DNA of 64,000 bases from Tenrec ecaudatus (GCF_050624435.1 NC_134543.1:125889475-125953474); one strand, 5' to 3'. Numbered from the stretch's first letter, positions 52,501-63,379 are shown. A program made the numbers and translations. Notes: a model not told the origin generated them from the letters alone.

Positions 52501-52835
52501 TAAGTCAGAAATCAGTATAAAAAAACGTATAGCTATTTCTTAGTCAGTGACAACCAGCAATCACAATTTCACTCAATGTCACCTAAGCAAAAAATCAGCA
52601 CAAAGTTAATGACAGAAGCAGCTCGCTTTTGCTTTAAGTTGACAGTCTAAAGGAGGCAAAGTTTCAGAAGCAAGGCGACATTCTATTAGCCAAGCGGGGA
52701 AGGCCAGAAAAAAGCAGTAAGTACCTGCACTGATCCCCCATGGCGGTCTGCAGCCAAGTGAGACGTCAGGTAGGAAGTATTGGTCTGCCGGCTGGGCTGG
52801 ATTTCCCACTCTCCTCGGCGCTCTGATGATGCAGT
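37513..52835 (-). CDS. CSNK1G1: Casein kinase 1 gamma 1, C-terminal part (3 exons in window)
   Basis: CK1-gamma kinases are Ser/Thr kinases held at the plasma membrane by a palmitoylated C-terminus; they phosphorylate LRP6 in Wnt signalling. Exons here, in transcript order: 52835-52725 (37 codons), 44721-44615 and 37567-37513. The second and third encode [20 protein letters not shown] to EVEVVEEA, then K and [17 protein letters not shown] with TGA. The Cys triplet followed by a basic cluster is the palmitoylation anchor. The first exon ([13 protein letters not shown] to RHGGSVQ) is in phase 0 at both ends and is probably alternative: with it the protein would be 459 residues, without it 422, the two lengths I recall for this gene. 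The kinase-domain exons lie beyond the right edge. Confidence 0.95.
43149..43240. mobile_element. MER5-like old hAT fragment
   Basis: caatggtctccaaccttagc, acatcacctgggcttttaaa and gaactgcagtgcttaggcc follow the layout of the ancient mammalian MER5 family. Confidence 0.55.
43718..43746 (+). repeat. (GT)n / poly-G tract
   Basis: A short GT repeat runs into about 13 Gs. A potential assembly error hot spot. Confidence 0.85.
44615..44721 (-). CDS. CSNK1G1: CSNK1G1 penultimate coding exon
   Basis: Acceptor TGTTTCAG, donor GTACGT. 35 codons plus two bases, [20 protein letters not shown] then [15 protein letters not shown]. Reading through the donor would give a different, unsupported tail. Confidence 0.96.
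45870..46085 (+). mobile_element. MIR element
   Basis: Clear MIR order: gagtgagccagctctgggtg, gtgaaccccagcatcaccac, ttacttgctgtgggtccttg, ctgtgcctgagcttcctaat and ctgtaaaatggggaaataga. Confidence 0.85.
46908..47115 (+). mobile_element. AFROSINE-like SINE
   Basis: gcactaggctgctaactaca, agaagaggctttctactccc, gccttggaaacccactcggg and gtgattcaaaggcagtgagt. Confidence 0.75.
47247..47712. mobile_element. Mariner-like element with inverted ends, internally decayed
   Basis: Left end ggggcttcagaaagttcacg; right end, reversed, ggggcttcaaaaattttgtg. These are imperfect terminal inverted repeats about 460 bases apart. The type resembles mariner-derived repeats whose ends read gggg.cttc.aaaagttc.tg. The target duplication is not clear. 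Confidence 0.5.
47868..48046 (+). mobile_element. LINE 3' tail, sense orientation (copy C1)
   Basis: aaaaatgaggagctaatatc, gctttgaaaatggtgatggc and ggattgtgataagagatgta are the sense strand of the same LINE 3' end seen antisense elsewhere, diverged and ending aagcgccccataaaag. Confidence 0.7.
48203..48324 (-). mobile_element. LINE 3' tail, antisense (copy C2)
   Basis: tttttaaaaatcattttatt then gggggctcagacaactctta and tttgctctccac. 5'-truncated after about 120 bases; inverted relative to copy C1, 156 bases away. Confidence 0.85.
49600..51620 (-). mobile_element. Block of afrotherian-type LINE fragments
   Basis: Segments such as ggtgaatgtttacagaacaa (about 50467), catgtcattgattctactcc, ccttgggcaaatgctgccct, and again gtggaagtttacagagcaaa (about 50950) are reverse copies of the older LINE 3' region also seen at 21062. 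At least two overlapping copies. Limits are approximate. Confidence 0.55.
51621..52724. other. CSNK1G1 intron, nothing recognised
   Basis: AT-rich sequence between the LINE block and the optional exon. Confidence 0.45.
52725..52835 (-). CDS. CSNK1G1: CSNK1G1 37-codon exon, probably alternatively spliced
   Basis: 111 bases, phase 0 at both ends, so skipping preserves frame. Encodes [20 protein letters not shown] and [17 protein letters not shown]. Donor GTACTT; acceptor CCTGAGCAG has a weak, purine-interrupted pyrimidine tract, as is common for optional exons. Confidence 0.88.
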
Positions 52836-55800
52836 CTGCTCAGGCGTTAGGAAGCATGAGAGCAAGATAGGGGATGAAAGGTGAAGCAACAGCAAAAGCC
52901 ACAATAAAATCAAATACATTTGTGCCCGAAGGCTTTCTTTGTTTCAGGTTTTAAACTAAGAATTGCTGCAAAGCATTTAAGAAAAAGTTTGAAAAAAAAA
53001 AACAAAGAAAAAGTTTGTTTGGCTACCCTGATTTCAACCTGATCTAAAGTCAATACTTGTGAGTCTACAAAGTGTGCCATTCTCACTCAGGGGCAGAGAA
53101 ACAAGGATCACAAAAAGAGAACAAAACAAAAAATCCACAGCATAAGCTGGAATCACTTGATAAGCTTCTCAATTTCCACTAATTAGTAGCCACTAAGTAA
53201 ATAAAATTCAGAATGGTGACACTGTTGGGTAGAGGAACAGCCATCCTACACAATCATTCACTGGGTAAAGGTTTATCTGAATAATGAGCAGGAAATACTG
53301 AAAATCCCTGGCACTGCCTTTCCCTTCAACAGAAAACTCACTACTCTGAACACCAACCATCAGTGGTTATGGCTGGGGTAAGCTTTCTTTCCCGACAGAA
53401 GCATGCCTGCATGTCAGTGACATGAAAAGATGGAGGAAAACAAAACTATGGTGCTTTTCTGATTCCTTTAGGTATCCAGTCTGAAATTAGAAAAGGTTTA
53501 ATTGACATGACGACTGCTAATTATTGTCTTCTAGAAGCCCCAAAGTAGAGCTTTCCCATTTGCTGTCACTCAGAGTTCCCTTCGCTTCTCCTTCACGCCT
53601 ACTTTTCTCGTCTTGCTCCTATGTGATTTTCACCTAGAGACTCTGCGCCTCTTCCCCTGTGCCAGATGGTCGAGGAGGTGTTAACACCATGATGCTCCGC
53701 GGTAAGAGTCCTAAGGCTCCACGAAAAATGAGTAGTTGGAAAGGCAGCAATAAGGGATTAATTGCTGCTGATATAAACAACAGCAGGGTGTGATATTGTT
53801 GCTCTGCACGGAAACCAGTAAGGAAGCTGTAAACTGTAGAACTGCTCACAGCTCTGAATGTTATAGTCCATACAAAAGAAGGGTGAGGAAAGAATGGTCT
53901 GGGGATCTATATTCACGCTCACTCAACAAGGGTTGTTTTAAGTGCACCCATAAGGAATTATTAATGGGACGGGGTTTTTCTCAGAGTCCTGTACTATATA
54001 ACGTACTCATCTTCATGAAGGGTTATGAAGTCACACGAGGAAACAGTGCTCTAAAAGATCCTGGTCATGTTTCCCCTGATATTTAAGAAATGAGTATAGT
54101 CTAGAATTTGCTTGCTATATAATCTTATAAAAGAGGAATTTGGTTTTATACTGCTAGTTGCATAAGCCATTTAGTGTAGTTTTGAGTCTTATGATACATG
54201 CTTAATGCAATTACTTCACTCACAGATGCTGTCTGGTTTGCATTTGCCTTTATGGCAAACAAAATTGAAAGTGGCAGGCAATGTACATAAAACCCTCACG
54301 TGTTTTTAGTGTTATGGTTAAGGAGGACCTGGACAGCTAGTCAACCATATTATTTTCACTTTTATTAAAATATGTATCAGAACTGTGGTGTGGTACTACT
54401 GTCTAACTCACAGTGTTATATACTTGTTTATATTCATTCAAACTAAATAAGCAATTTGTTGAAGAATTAAGATTTTAGTTTAAGTGAAAATAAGGCATTT
54501 TCCAAAGGTGTAAAAGTCATACTCTAGTCTCCATCCTCAAAGCAATGTGCTATTCATCTTATTTCAGATTGCTTCATCAGCGCTTCTTTCAAGACAAAGG
54601 AAGAACATGCCACATCACGCTGCTGTCCTCTCACACCTCCTCTACCCAAGGAAAGCAGAAAAACCAAGTGACGGGGTGAACCGGGGGGTTAGGGGGGGCT
54701 GCCGGTGAGTCATTTTTGGGAACCACTTTTCATCAAAATGCAAGCTCTAACGGTAATCTTTTCTGGAATTGATGAGCTAAACTGGTATCTAGAGGTTGCT
54801 GTAGATAAGACTTCAAGCGCCAAGTGCCAATTTTGGAAATGACTTAGTGCCTAGATCCTAGAGGACACCAAGGAATGTTGATGCCTACAATCTGCCATAG
54901 TCAATTCCCGTACCAAGAATTCTGTACACAGGGACTATGATTAGGTTCGATCAGATGCTGGTATTCTAAAAAGCAGCAGAGAACTAGTTACACTAAGCAA
55001 ATCGGTTTAAGGGATTAATGTGTCAACCCTTCATCCATGGACACACCACTATCTAAAAGGCAATCAGGAATATCCAAAGGCAGCAGAATCATTTTGCAAA
55101 ATGATCACTTCTTTTTATTACTTGAAAGGCAAAGGTCCACATGCAGTGTGCACACCCCCAAACGCAGGAGGAGGAGGAGGAATCTCAAGTAGCAGGGACT
55201 CCCTGGGGGAACACTTCCAAATCTCTGGTTCTGACTGCATCGCTTGCATGGACCTTCTTGAGTTACTAGGCAGCAGGTGAATGTGGCGGCGAGGCAGCAG
55301 CAATCCAGTACAGCGTTATCAAAAGCAAAACTCACAACAGTGCTCAAGAGATACACAGAAAATAACGACCAAAGTAAAAACTACTGCCTACATTCCTTCT
55401 GAAAGTATGTAGCAGGGACTGATGGAGAGACAGCAGGGAGTGCGTGACACTAACCCAGGTAAGAAAATACAACCCAGAAAGGTCTCACCATCTGTGACTT
55501 CACATTCCCACAGGAGACAAAGCTATTGGCTGAAGCTAAAGAAGGGTAAACAGCTTCCTCTTGTCCTAATAAAAACAACAAAACCCCTCCACCGTACATG
55601 AGTCATGTGAAACTAACTTTGAAGAATTGCTTTGGCTAATACTCAAAGAATCGTGTCCACCTTCACCCCATGGCTCCTGCCATCAGAGCTGAAAAGCGGC
55701 CATCGATTTGGAACTGTGCCTTCAAATGGTGCTCTCTTAGGCCTCATTGTGTCTTCAACCTTAATTAGCAAGAATAAAAACTGGATAGTCCTCCAAAATT

Positions 55801-56799
55801 ATCCCTGAATACATCAGATCCCATTCAGTCTTAATACACATGGTTTGAGGTGGGTAAAGATGAGGTAGAAGAAGAAAGAATGGGGCAGGAAGACCAATTA
55901 TCTCAAGAAAAATACTGTGTTTTGTTATGTTTTGATAAATGTGAAAAATTTGAAAGCTTGAAAAAATACTAAATGTACACTTAAACAACATTTTAATCTT
56001 CCAGTGCAGGCAAGCATTATTCCACGTGATGTGCATCGTGACTTCCTGCATTTAACACATTTAGATAAACATCAGGAGAGTTTTAAAAAGTCACTGACAA
56101 AAGGATGGAGAAGGGATTACCATGTTTATCACACACAATGAGCCTACATAAATACTGTGCACCTGCAAATAATGTGCACTGCATGCACAGAAAAATAATT
56201 CAGGATGTACAGTTTACAAAAAAAAAATCGTCTCAAGTGCATATGGGTTTTCTTGTTTACATATGGGCATTCCTAGGCTAAGTAAGTCCAGAGAAGCGAT
56301 AGGGTCACTTCTGTCAGGCTCATACCTTGTCAAATCTTCACACAGAATGTTCTAATACACCCAGTAGGAATTTTTCAAGGTAAGATTAATCCAGAATCTC
56401 CACATCTTTTCTTACCAATATATGCCCCTCAGATCAGTGTCTGCTACAATATAAACCAGACTGCAGGGCATAGCCATGCTAATATTCTCAAGGTCTGTTT
56501 TCTGCTTCTTGTTCAAATATCCTCACAGAAGGGAAACCATGCCTGACTTTTCTGGAAAGCTAAGGATATTTGTCAGAAGCAAATAAAATTTATGCCTGCA
56601 GATAAATGATCATAATTAGGTGGTTCAGCCCTCTGTGGCACAGGTACGCTATTACATTATAGCTACCTTTTACATAAAAAGAGCTGTAGATCACTAAATA
56701 GTGTTGTATTTTTTAAGTAAGCGCAGAAAAATTTCTATCTTACCATTCTAGGAACAAGAGTCAACAGAATAAAATATTTACAAATGTACACAGATTGAA
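52836..56799 (-). other. CSNK1G1 intron, nothing recognised
   Basis: About 4 kb upstream (in gene order) of the optional exon. No repeat family or exon that I can support. Confidence 0.45.
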
Positions 56800-56805
56800 G
56801 AAAAC

Positions 56806-57139
56806 CTTTAATATGGCATAGAGAGTTATGAGTGGAGTTTTACAGCAGAAGCAGCTTTAAGAATGGGGCGTTATGTTAATTTCTGCACTTGCTTGCTTCA
56901 GTGTGTCCCTCAGTGTTAGTGGCCCACAAACGAGGAGAGCCCTAGCCTGCATTAAGCTCTATGCTGGTGGGTGGCCAGGGCAGCGGGCTGATCTCCATTC
57001 CGCCTCAGCTCCTGCTAGCTAGCAGGCAGCATGTTAGGAAATGACACGCCAGTACAGGAGGAGGCAAGTTAGCTCTGAGCAAACTTCTCTGTCCCTTCAA
57101 CTAGCAAGTCCTGAACCTCGCTGAGAACTGAGCGGTACT
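56806..57139 (-). other. Candidate alternative 3'-terminal exon within CSNK1G1
   Basis: A strong minus-strand acceptor (CTCCTTCCTTTTACAG) ends at 57140. In phase 1 the sequence is open for 23 residues (EYRSVLSEVQDLL... ending EKFAQS) to TAA at 57071-57069. In phase 0 it gives a 12-residue tail STAQFSARFRTC and TAG at 57103-57101. About 260 bases further on is ATTAAA (56806-56811), followed by T-rich sequence, as at a poly(A) site. I do not recognise either peptide. It could also be the last exon of an unknown nested gene. No transcript evidence is available. Confidence 0.4.
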
Positions 57140-57654
57140 CTGTAAAAGGAAGGAGGACAGAGAATTAATCAGTTTGTGGTTATGTAAGTCTACTGAAACG
57201 GAAACTTTAAAAAATTAGTATCTTCATTTTATTAATATCTCTGATGGCCTAGCTATTTAGCACTCTGGCCTAATCACCCCTATGGACGAATTATAGTCAC
57301 AACAAGCTTTAATTAGCAAGTAGGAAAGCACTAAATCACATGTGTTTTTCTAAGGCGATGTCCTTCTCCTATCCAGTTCCTGAGAGTCTAGAAACAAACA
57401 AACACATCTCGATCCACTTTGACTGGGGCAGTTCTTCAGAACTCATTAGACTTGGGCTCTTTTCATTTTTATGAAAAGGTTTATTATGTGTTTCTAAGAT
57501 ATTGCGTTGGTTTAAATATGGCTCATCTAGAAGGATGAAGAATCCCCTTTACTGAGCTTTGATACCTATTTTCCTTCTTAGTCAAATTAGAACATTTGGA
57601 AAGCAATAGTAGATTTAATAGAAAATTACAGAGAATAAATTCTTTCCCTTAAAC

Positions 57655-57815
57655 ACGTGCCCTGGATACCCACTGGGCTCCTCGGGAGAAAGAGGCGGCG
57701 TTCTACTCCTGTATAAAGTTAACTCTCGGAAAACCCCCGGGCAGTTCTACCCAGTCTTCAGGGTTTCTATTAGTCCAATGGGCTCCATGGCAGTGAGTTT
57801 GGCTTGGTATGGATG
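57655..57815 (+). mobile_element. AFROSINE-like SINE
   Basis: ctcgggagaaagaggcggcg, ttctactcctgtataaagtt, aacccccgggcagttctacc and ctccatggcagtgagtttgg. The head is truncated. Confidence 0.75.
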
Positions 57816-58839
57816 CACAGAAAAATTCAAAGGGATAAATAATAGCTTGGGAGTCACGCTGTCAGCAGTCACGATGTGTCAGAATCAACTGCAGCATCAT
57901 ATTTGGTAAGGGGTAGTATACTCTTTTGGGTAGGGTTTAAGAACTGCTAGCCAAACCGATTTTTTCTAATCCCCAAACAGGATCTGTTTGGCCTAACTTT
58001 ACAGATCAAGCAGCTCTTCTTCATCTATATAGAAAATTTACGAAATAAACGAGGTCAATGGAGAAAGGGGGAACTAGCTACATCTCCTCTGCTAAATCAT
58101 AACCGTGTTTGCTTGTGCATCGTTTACCTGAGGATTGCCACGAGTTTAGACGTGACGTTTGGAGAGAGCAGGAAGTGTTGCTGCACGCACAGCCTCGTCA
58201 GTGTGATACTCTAACTACTCGGTGTGCTCCACAGCACACAGAATAAGACCTTCGCTGGCACAGCATGTTGCACGCTAACAGCTCTGTGGGTACCAGCAGG
58301 ACTTAGTTCTTGACTGGATTCTATCAGAATGAGCTTCGGAAGCTCTGCCAGCTAGCACTATTAATGCTTCCAGTCCCTTCTGGATGGGTGGACAATGCTG
58401 ACTTCTTGAAAGAAGAATCAGGGTCCTGGCAAGATTTACTGCCTTTGCAACTAAAACAAAAACAAAGGGTAACGCGATGGAAAAGACCCGCCCACTCAGG
58501 ATCTTTCTAACTGGATCTAACTTGTAGGAATATTGCTTCTCTCCAAATTCATGATCTAATTATAGTTCTCTAGTTGGGAAAAATTATGTTCACAAAAATG
58601 AAGCATGGGTAGTCAACACAGTTTTAAAAGGCACATCCAAAACAGGTGGGTTTGAGTATAGTTCTTTAGAAACCACATTTGGGATGTACTATTCTATCTA
58701 GGAACCAAATATCCACTGCAATACACCCATAATCTCTACCAGCAAAGGAAAAGTAGGAAGAAAAGTTTAAATTTCTTTTTTATGAAAAGCTAAATAAAAA
58801 TCTGTGTATTTAAAAATACTTGTTTTCATCTATAACCGC
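57816..58839. other. Intronic, nothing recognised
   Basis: No exon or repeat assigned; the open frame at 58310-58510 has no support. Confidence 0.4.
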
Positions 58840-58950
58840 ATTTCACTCATTCGTTCATACTTACACATTAAAGTGCCTATAATGTGCCAGGCATTATTTT
58901 AGGTGTTAAGGATATAACGGTGAACAAATCCTCACCCTTTCAAAGATTAC
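58840..58950 (+). mobile_element. Ancient L2/MIR-type repeat fragment
   Basis: cattcgttcatacttacaca, tgcctataatgtgccaggca and ggatataacggtgaacaaat match a widespread old mammalian repeat. Confidence 0.55.
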
Positions 58951-59227
58951 ATCTGTAAAAGGTAAGGCCTCCTAAAGGTAAAATGTCCTATGATCAAAAT
59001 ATTGGGACATGCTAAAACCAAATCCCGAACTCCTTTCTCCTCCCATTCTAAATATGGGATTAAATAGTTTGCTAATCCACATGCAAATTCCTCTGATGAA
59101 CAGATAGTTATTACATTAAAGCCATTATCAGGCTGTTTGTTTGTATTTTTTCCCCTCAAGAGTTGTCTTCTGTTAGACATCTTTAGCTGGAACTCGTTGC
59201 TAGATTTCAGACAGAAGATGCCTACGG

Positions 59228-59345
59228 TCAAACTGCAAACAACTCACCCAGAACCCCAACGTTCCCATCTCTAGTAACAGCATCAACTGCCTCCTTCTTC
59301 TCCAGGCTCAACAGCTCAGCAGTAGCTTTGAATCACCCTTCTCCT
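59228..59345 (+). mobile_element. L2-like fragment
   Basis: aactgcaaacaactcaccca, gaaccccaacgttcccatct and tagctttgaatcacccttct correspond to the L2 3' region. Confidence 0.45.
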
Positions 59346-59420
59346 TCGACCTGACGCGTGGGCTGGCAGATTCTGGTGTGTGTCACTTTATCAGTTTTCA
59401 ATCCTAGGTGCGCTTTACTT

Positions 59421-61970
59421 TTTGTTTTTATTTTTAAAATCATTTTACTGGGGGCTTGTACAGCTCTTATCATAATCCACACATACATCCATTGTGTCAA
59501 GCACATTTGTTGCCATCATCATTTACAAAACATTTTCTACTTGAGCCCTTGGTATCAGCTCATTTCCTTCCCTCTCCCTCCCTCATGAACCGTTGATAAT
59601 TTATAAATTGTTTTTTTCATGTCTTACGCTGACCGATGTCTCCCCTCATCCACTTTTCTGTTGTCTGTCCCCCCAGGAGGGGGTTATATGTAGATCAGTT
59701 CCCCCTTTCTTCCCCTACCTTCCCCTTACCCCTTATTGCTACTCTCATTATTGGTCCTGAGGGGTTTATCTGTCCTGGATTCCCTGCATTTCCAGCATTT
59801 AGCTGTACAAGTGTATATCCACTGGTCTAGCTGGATTTGTAAGGTAGAATTGGGGTCATGATAGTGGAGGGAAGGAAGCATTCAAGAACTAGAGGAAAAT
59901 TATATGTTTCATTGGTGCTATATTGCACCCTAACTGGCTCGTCTCTTCCTTATGACCCTTCTGTGGGGGATGTCCAAATGTCTACAGATGGGCTTTGGGT
60001 CTCCACTCCATGCTCCCCTTCATTCAAATTGATAGGATTTTTTTTGTTCTGATCTTTGATGCCCGATACATGATTCCATCGACACCTCATAATCACACAG
60101 GCTGGTGTGCTTCTTCCATGTGGACTTTGTTGCTTCTCAGCTAAATGGCTGCTTGTTTATCTTCAAGACACAATATATTTTTTAATCATTTTATTGGGGG
60201 CTCATACAACTCATCACAATCCATACATACAGCAATTGTATAAAGCACATTTGTACATTCGTTACACTCATCATTCTCAAAATATTTGCTCTCCACTTAA
60301 GCCCCTGGCATCAGCTCCTCATTTTCCCCCTCCCTCCCTGCACCCCCCTCCCTCATGAACCCTTGGTAATTTATAAGTTATTATTTTGTCATATCTTAAA
60401 CTTACTCTGTCTGATGTCTCCCTTCACCCATTTTTCTGTTGTCCACCCCCCAGGGAGGAGGTTATATGTAGATCCTTATAATCAGTTCCCCCTCCCAGTG
60501 TTGCCACTCTCACCACTGGTCCGGAAGGGATCATCTGTCCTGGATTCCTGTGTTTCCAGTTCCTATCTGTACCAGTGTACATCCTCTGGTTTAGCCAGAT
60601 TTGTAAGGTAGAATTTTGATTATGATAGTGGGTGGGGCAGAAGCATTTAGAACTAGAGGAAAGGACGCTGTATCTTTTGATAGCCAGACACCATCAGCTT
60701 TCTTCACCACATTTGCTTATGCACCCACTTTGTCTTCAGCGATCCATGTCGGGAAGGTGAGCATCATGGAATGCCAATTTAATAGAACAAAGTGTTCTTG
60801 TGTTGAGGGAGTACTTGAGTGGAGGCCCAATGTCCATCTGCTACCATAATACTTAACATGTAAGTATATGTACATAGATCTATTGCCCTATCACTATATA
60901 TAAATATATGTATATATCTGTATTTAGACCGCTATAAATATCCTTTGCCTCCTAGTTCTTTCCTCTATTTTCTTTTACTTTCCTCTTATCATGTTTGGCC
61001 TTCATTCGGGTTTCATTCCTCTTTGCTACATTGCCCTTGATCAAGCCTCACTAGGCATCCTACCCTTCACCATCAGTTTTAGATCACTTGTTCCCTTGTC
61101 TCTGGGTTTGTTAACACCCATTCCTCCCCCCTCCTCCAACCACTGGTCCAGTTGTTTTCTACTCTGGATTGTTTACCCATCTATCTTATCTAGACAGACA
61201 CGCAGAGACAATAATAAGCACAAAAACAAGACAGAGCAAAACAAAACAACAAAAGGAAACAATAACAACCCCAAAAAACCGACCAAAAAAGAAAAGCCTA
61301 TAAATAGTTAGGTCTGTTTGTCGACTTTTAGTAGTGTTTTCCAGTCGAATCTGATGGGGTGCCGTGCCCTGGCCCCCAAGTCTATTTTTGCTATTCCTCA
61401 GGAATTCATTTATTTGCTCCCCTTGCTGCTGTTACATGCCCTTACAGTTTTGCCCTGGTTTGGTGGGGTCAGATCAGGCCCAATTCCCGCATTGTGCTTG
61501 CAGTGTTGTCCCTTGTACCTTATGGGTCAGTGAAGGACGTCTTGTCTCATAGTGGGGCTGACCCTATGGTCCTCTCTGTGCATTGGCTGCTCTGAGCAGG
61601 AATACCGTCCTCTGGGCTTGGTGGGCCAGGGTGTGCTCCACTCTCTCCTTTGTTTGCTCCTGTGAGCTCTGATCAGACACGCCCCTCTCCCTGAGCTATA
61701 GCTTCAGTGCTGTCCTTTGAAGTGAATTCCTCCTGGAGGGGCAGGAGCCAGGGGTGTGGGTGTCTGCATAGTTGGAATTGGGGCCGGGCCGCAATCTCTA
61801 CTGGTCCCCTGCTTCATGCCGGAAAGTTGCGCTCATGTCTTGCCACACTGGTTTGAAGTCTGGTCCCTTTCTCCCTCTCCTGTGGGCTCTTTATTTGTCA
61901 AAGGAACTACTACCTTCTTACAGCTGCCTTCATGATGGCTGCCAGGAAACTACTACATTCCGTACCTAAA
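59421..61970 (-). mobile_element. LINE 3' region (copy D), interrupted by copy E
   Basis: Starts ttttatttttaaaatcattt and tactgggggcttgtacagct. Runs to about 60175, resumes at about 60662 (gacgctgtatcttttgatag) and continues to about 61970, covering the same segments as copy A (cacaaaaacaagacagagca, gtgttttccagtc, ggccccc aagtctatttttgct type blocks). About 2.0 kb of element without the insert. Confidence 0.8.
60176..60661 (-). mobile_element. LINE 3' region (copy E), nested in copy D
   Basis: A second complete 3' end (ttttttaatcattttattgg, ggggctcatacaactcatca) starts in the middle of copy D. It is 5'-truncated after tttagaactagaggaaa. The host element resumes exactly where it left off, with degenerate flanks acacaatat and acgctgtat. 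Confidence 0.75.
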
Positions 61971-62004
61971 AATTTTTTTTTAAATTTCTATTCAATATTT
62001 AGTT

Positions 62005-62868
62005 TTTCTTTCTTTTTTTAAATGATTTAATTAATTAATTTATTAATCTTTTTGTTGGGGCTCATAAGGCTCTTATCACAATCTGTACATACATCAATTG
62101 AGCAAAGCACCCTTATACATTTGTTGCACTCATCACTCTCATAATTCACCTTCCACTTGGGTTCCTGGAATCAGCTCGGTTTCCCTTTTTTTCCCCCCAT
62201 CCCCCTCCCTCCCCGATCCCACCCCTGAAGGCTGATGGTGCCCGGCTACTGAGAGATATAGCGTCTGGGGACTTTAAAGGCTTGAAAGCAAACAAGCGGC
62301 CATCTAGCCCAGAAGCAACTGAGCCCACACGGAAGCAGCACACCAACATAGGTGACCATGAAGGACAGAGGAGACCAGGTCTCCAACAACATAGGTGGGG
62401 TGGTGGTGAGAATCACATCACCGTGAAAGAGGGGGAGTGCATGATGGGGACCCAATGCCCACCTGTAGACAGCTGGACACCCCTTCCAGAGGGGTAGTGA
62501 GGAAGAGATGGGCCACTCAGGGTTCAGTGTAGCAACAATGAAACTCAAAACCTTCCTCTAGTTCCTGAACGCTTCCTCCCCTCCCAATCATCATGACCCC
62601 AATTCTACCTTGCCTTGCGGACCTGGTTATACCAGAGGATGTACAGCGGTGCAGTGGGGATCTGGAGGCCCAGGGAATCTAGGACAGACGAACCCCTCAA
62701 CACCAGCGGTGGGAGTGGCGACACCAGGAGGGAAGGGCGTGTAGAAAGGGAGAACCGATCTCGGAGATCTATGTGTAATCTCCTCTCTGGGAGATGGGCA
62801 ATGGGGAGGCGGGTGAGGGGAGACGCCGGGGAGTGTAAGGTAAGATCTAATAATTATTTATCAACTAT
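62005..62868 (-). mobile_element. LINE insertion with 5' inversion (twin-primed), copy F
   Basis: 62005 to about 62226 is the usual antisense 3' end (poly-T, tttttgttggggctcataag, CT-rich block). From about 62227 the same LINE continues in the opposite orientation (gctgatggtgcccggctact to ataattatttatcaact). The two pieces are adjacent segments in the other copies. Flanks share tcaatatttagtttttcttt (left, about 61986-62005) and tcaatgtttagtttttcttt (right, about 62868-62887). Confidence 0.8.
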
Positions 62869-62874
62869 CAATGT

Positions 62875-63345
62875 TTAGTTTTTCTTTGCGGCAGACTTTA
62901 TATTTTCTGCATAGGATAAGTACTCTGCAATGATAATCTCCTCATCTTCCAGGAGTCAAGATAACCTTCTTCATGTTCTGGGATATCTTCCAATATTTGA
63001 CTGACTTCCTCGGTCTCCATATCTTCACCTGTTGAGGCACTAGAAGTACCTGCAGACCGGGAAGGCGATGTGGATGGCGCTGAGGAGGAATCTTTTGCTG
63101 AGAGCTGCAGGTCTGGGGGTTGAGCGCCTCCATGTGCGCCAGGGTCTGTGCTGCCAGCTGCACGTTTCCCCGGAACGCGCTCAGCGCGGCTTCGGCAACC
63201 ACTGCCTCAAAGCCCACGTAGACCAGTCGGTTAATGTTTTCCTCAGAAGGGCTTTCCCCAGGGCTGTTGGTTTCAGGATCTGAAGCATTTATCCACATCT
63301 GGGGACGACTGACAAGAATCTTGAGGGATGTATGCGTGCCCCCGG
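62875..63345 (-). pseudogene. NUB1: NUB1-like retropseudogene, C-terminal part
   Basis: NUB1 is a cytosolic adaptor that brings NEDD8 and FAT10 conjugates to the proteasome. The minus strand matches its C-terminal region: DPETNSPGESPSEENINRLV and GFEAVVAEAALSAFRGNVQL (a UBA domain), then after a frameshift TSSASTGEDMETEEV, LEDIPEHEE, and, with a further gap, EDEEIIIAEYLSYAENIKSA then AKKN and TAA at 62877-62875. There are no introns where the parent gene should have several. 5'-truncated near 63345, frameshifted at about 63110 and damaged near 62950, so it cannot encode NUB1. It lies inside a CSNK1G1 intron, same strand. Identification rests on memory of the NUB1 C-terminus. Confidence 0.8.
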
Positions 63346-63379
63346 GGCCTGGCGAAGCCCCCTGAAGTTGCTAAAGCCA

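Larger units (their letters stand above)
44722..52724 (-). other. CSNK1G1 intron between the alternative and penultimate exons
   Basis: 8 kb of AT-rich sequence with MIR, SINE, mariner-like and LINE elements listed separately. No additional exon identified. Confidence 0.55.

Noticed and set aside
52990-53020. A-rich tract as a possible retrocopy tail.
   Set aside because: No adjacent cDNA-like sequence or flanking duplication was found.
59225-59345. Possible minus-strand coding exon (KKEAVDAVTRDGNVGVL) ending at a GTGAGT donor.
   Set aside because: The text matches the layout of the L2 repeat; there is no acceptor and no family resemblance.
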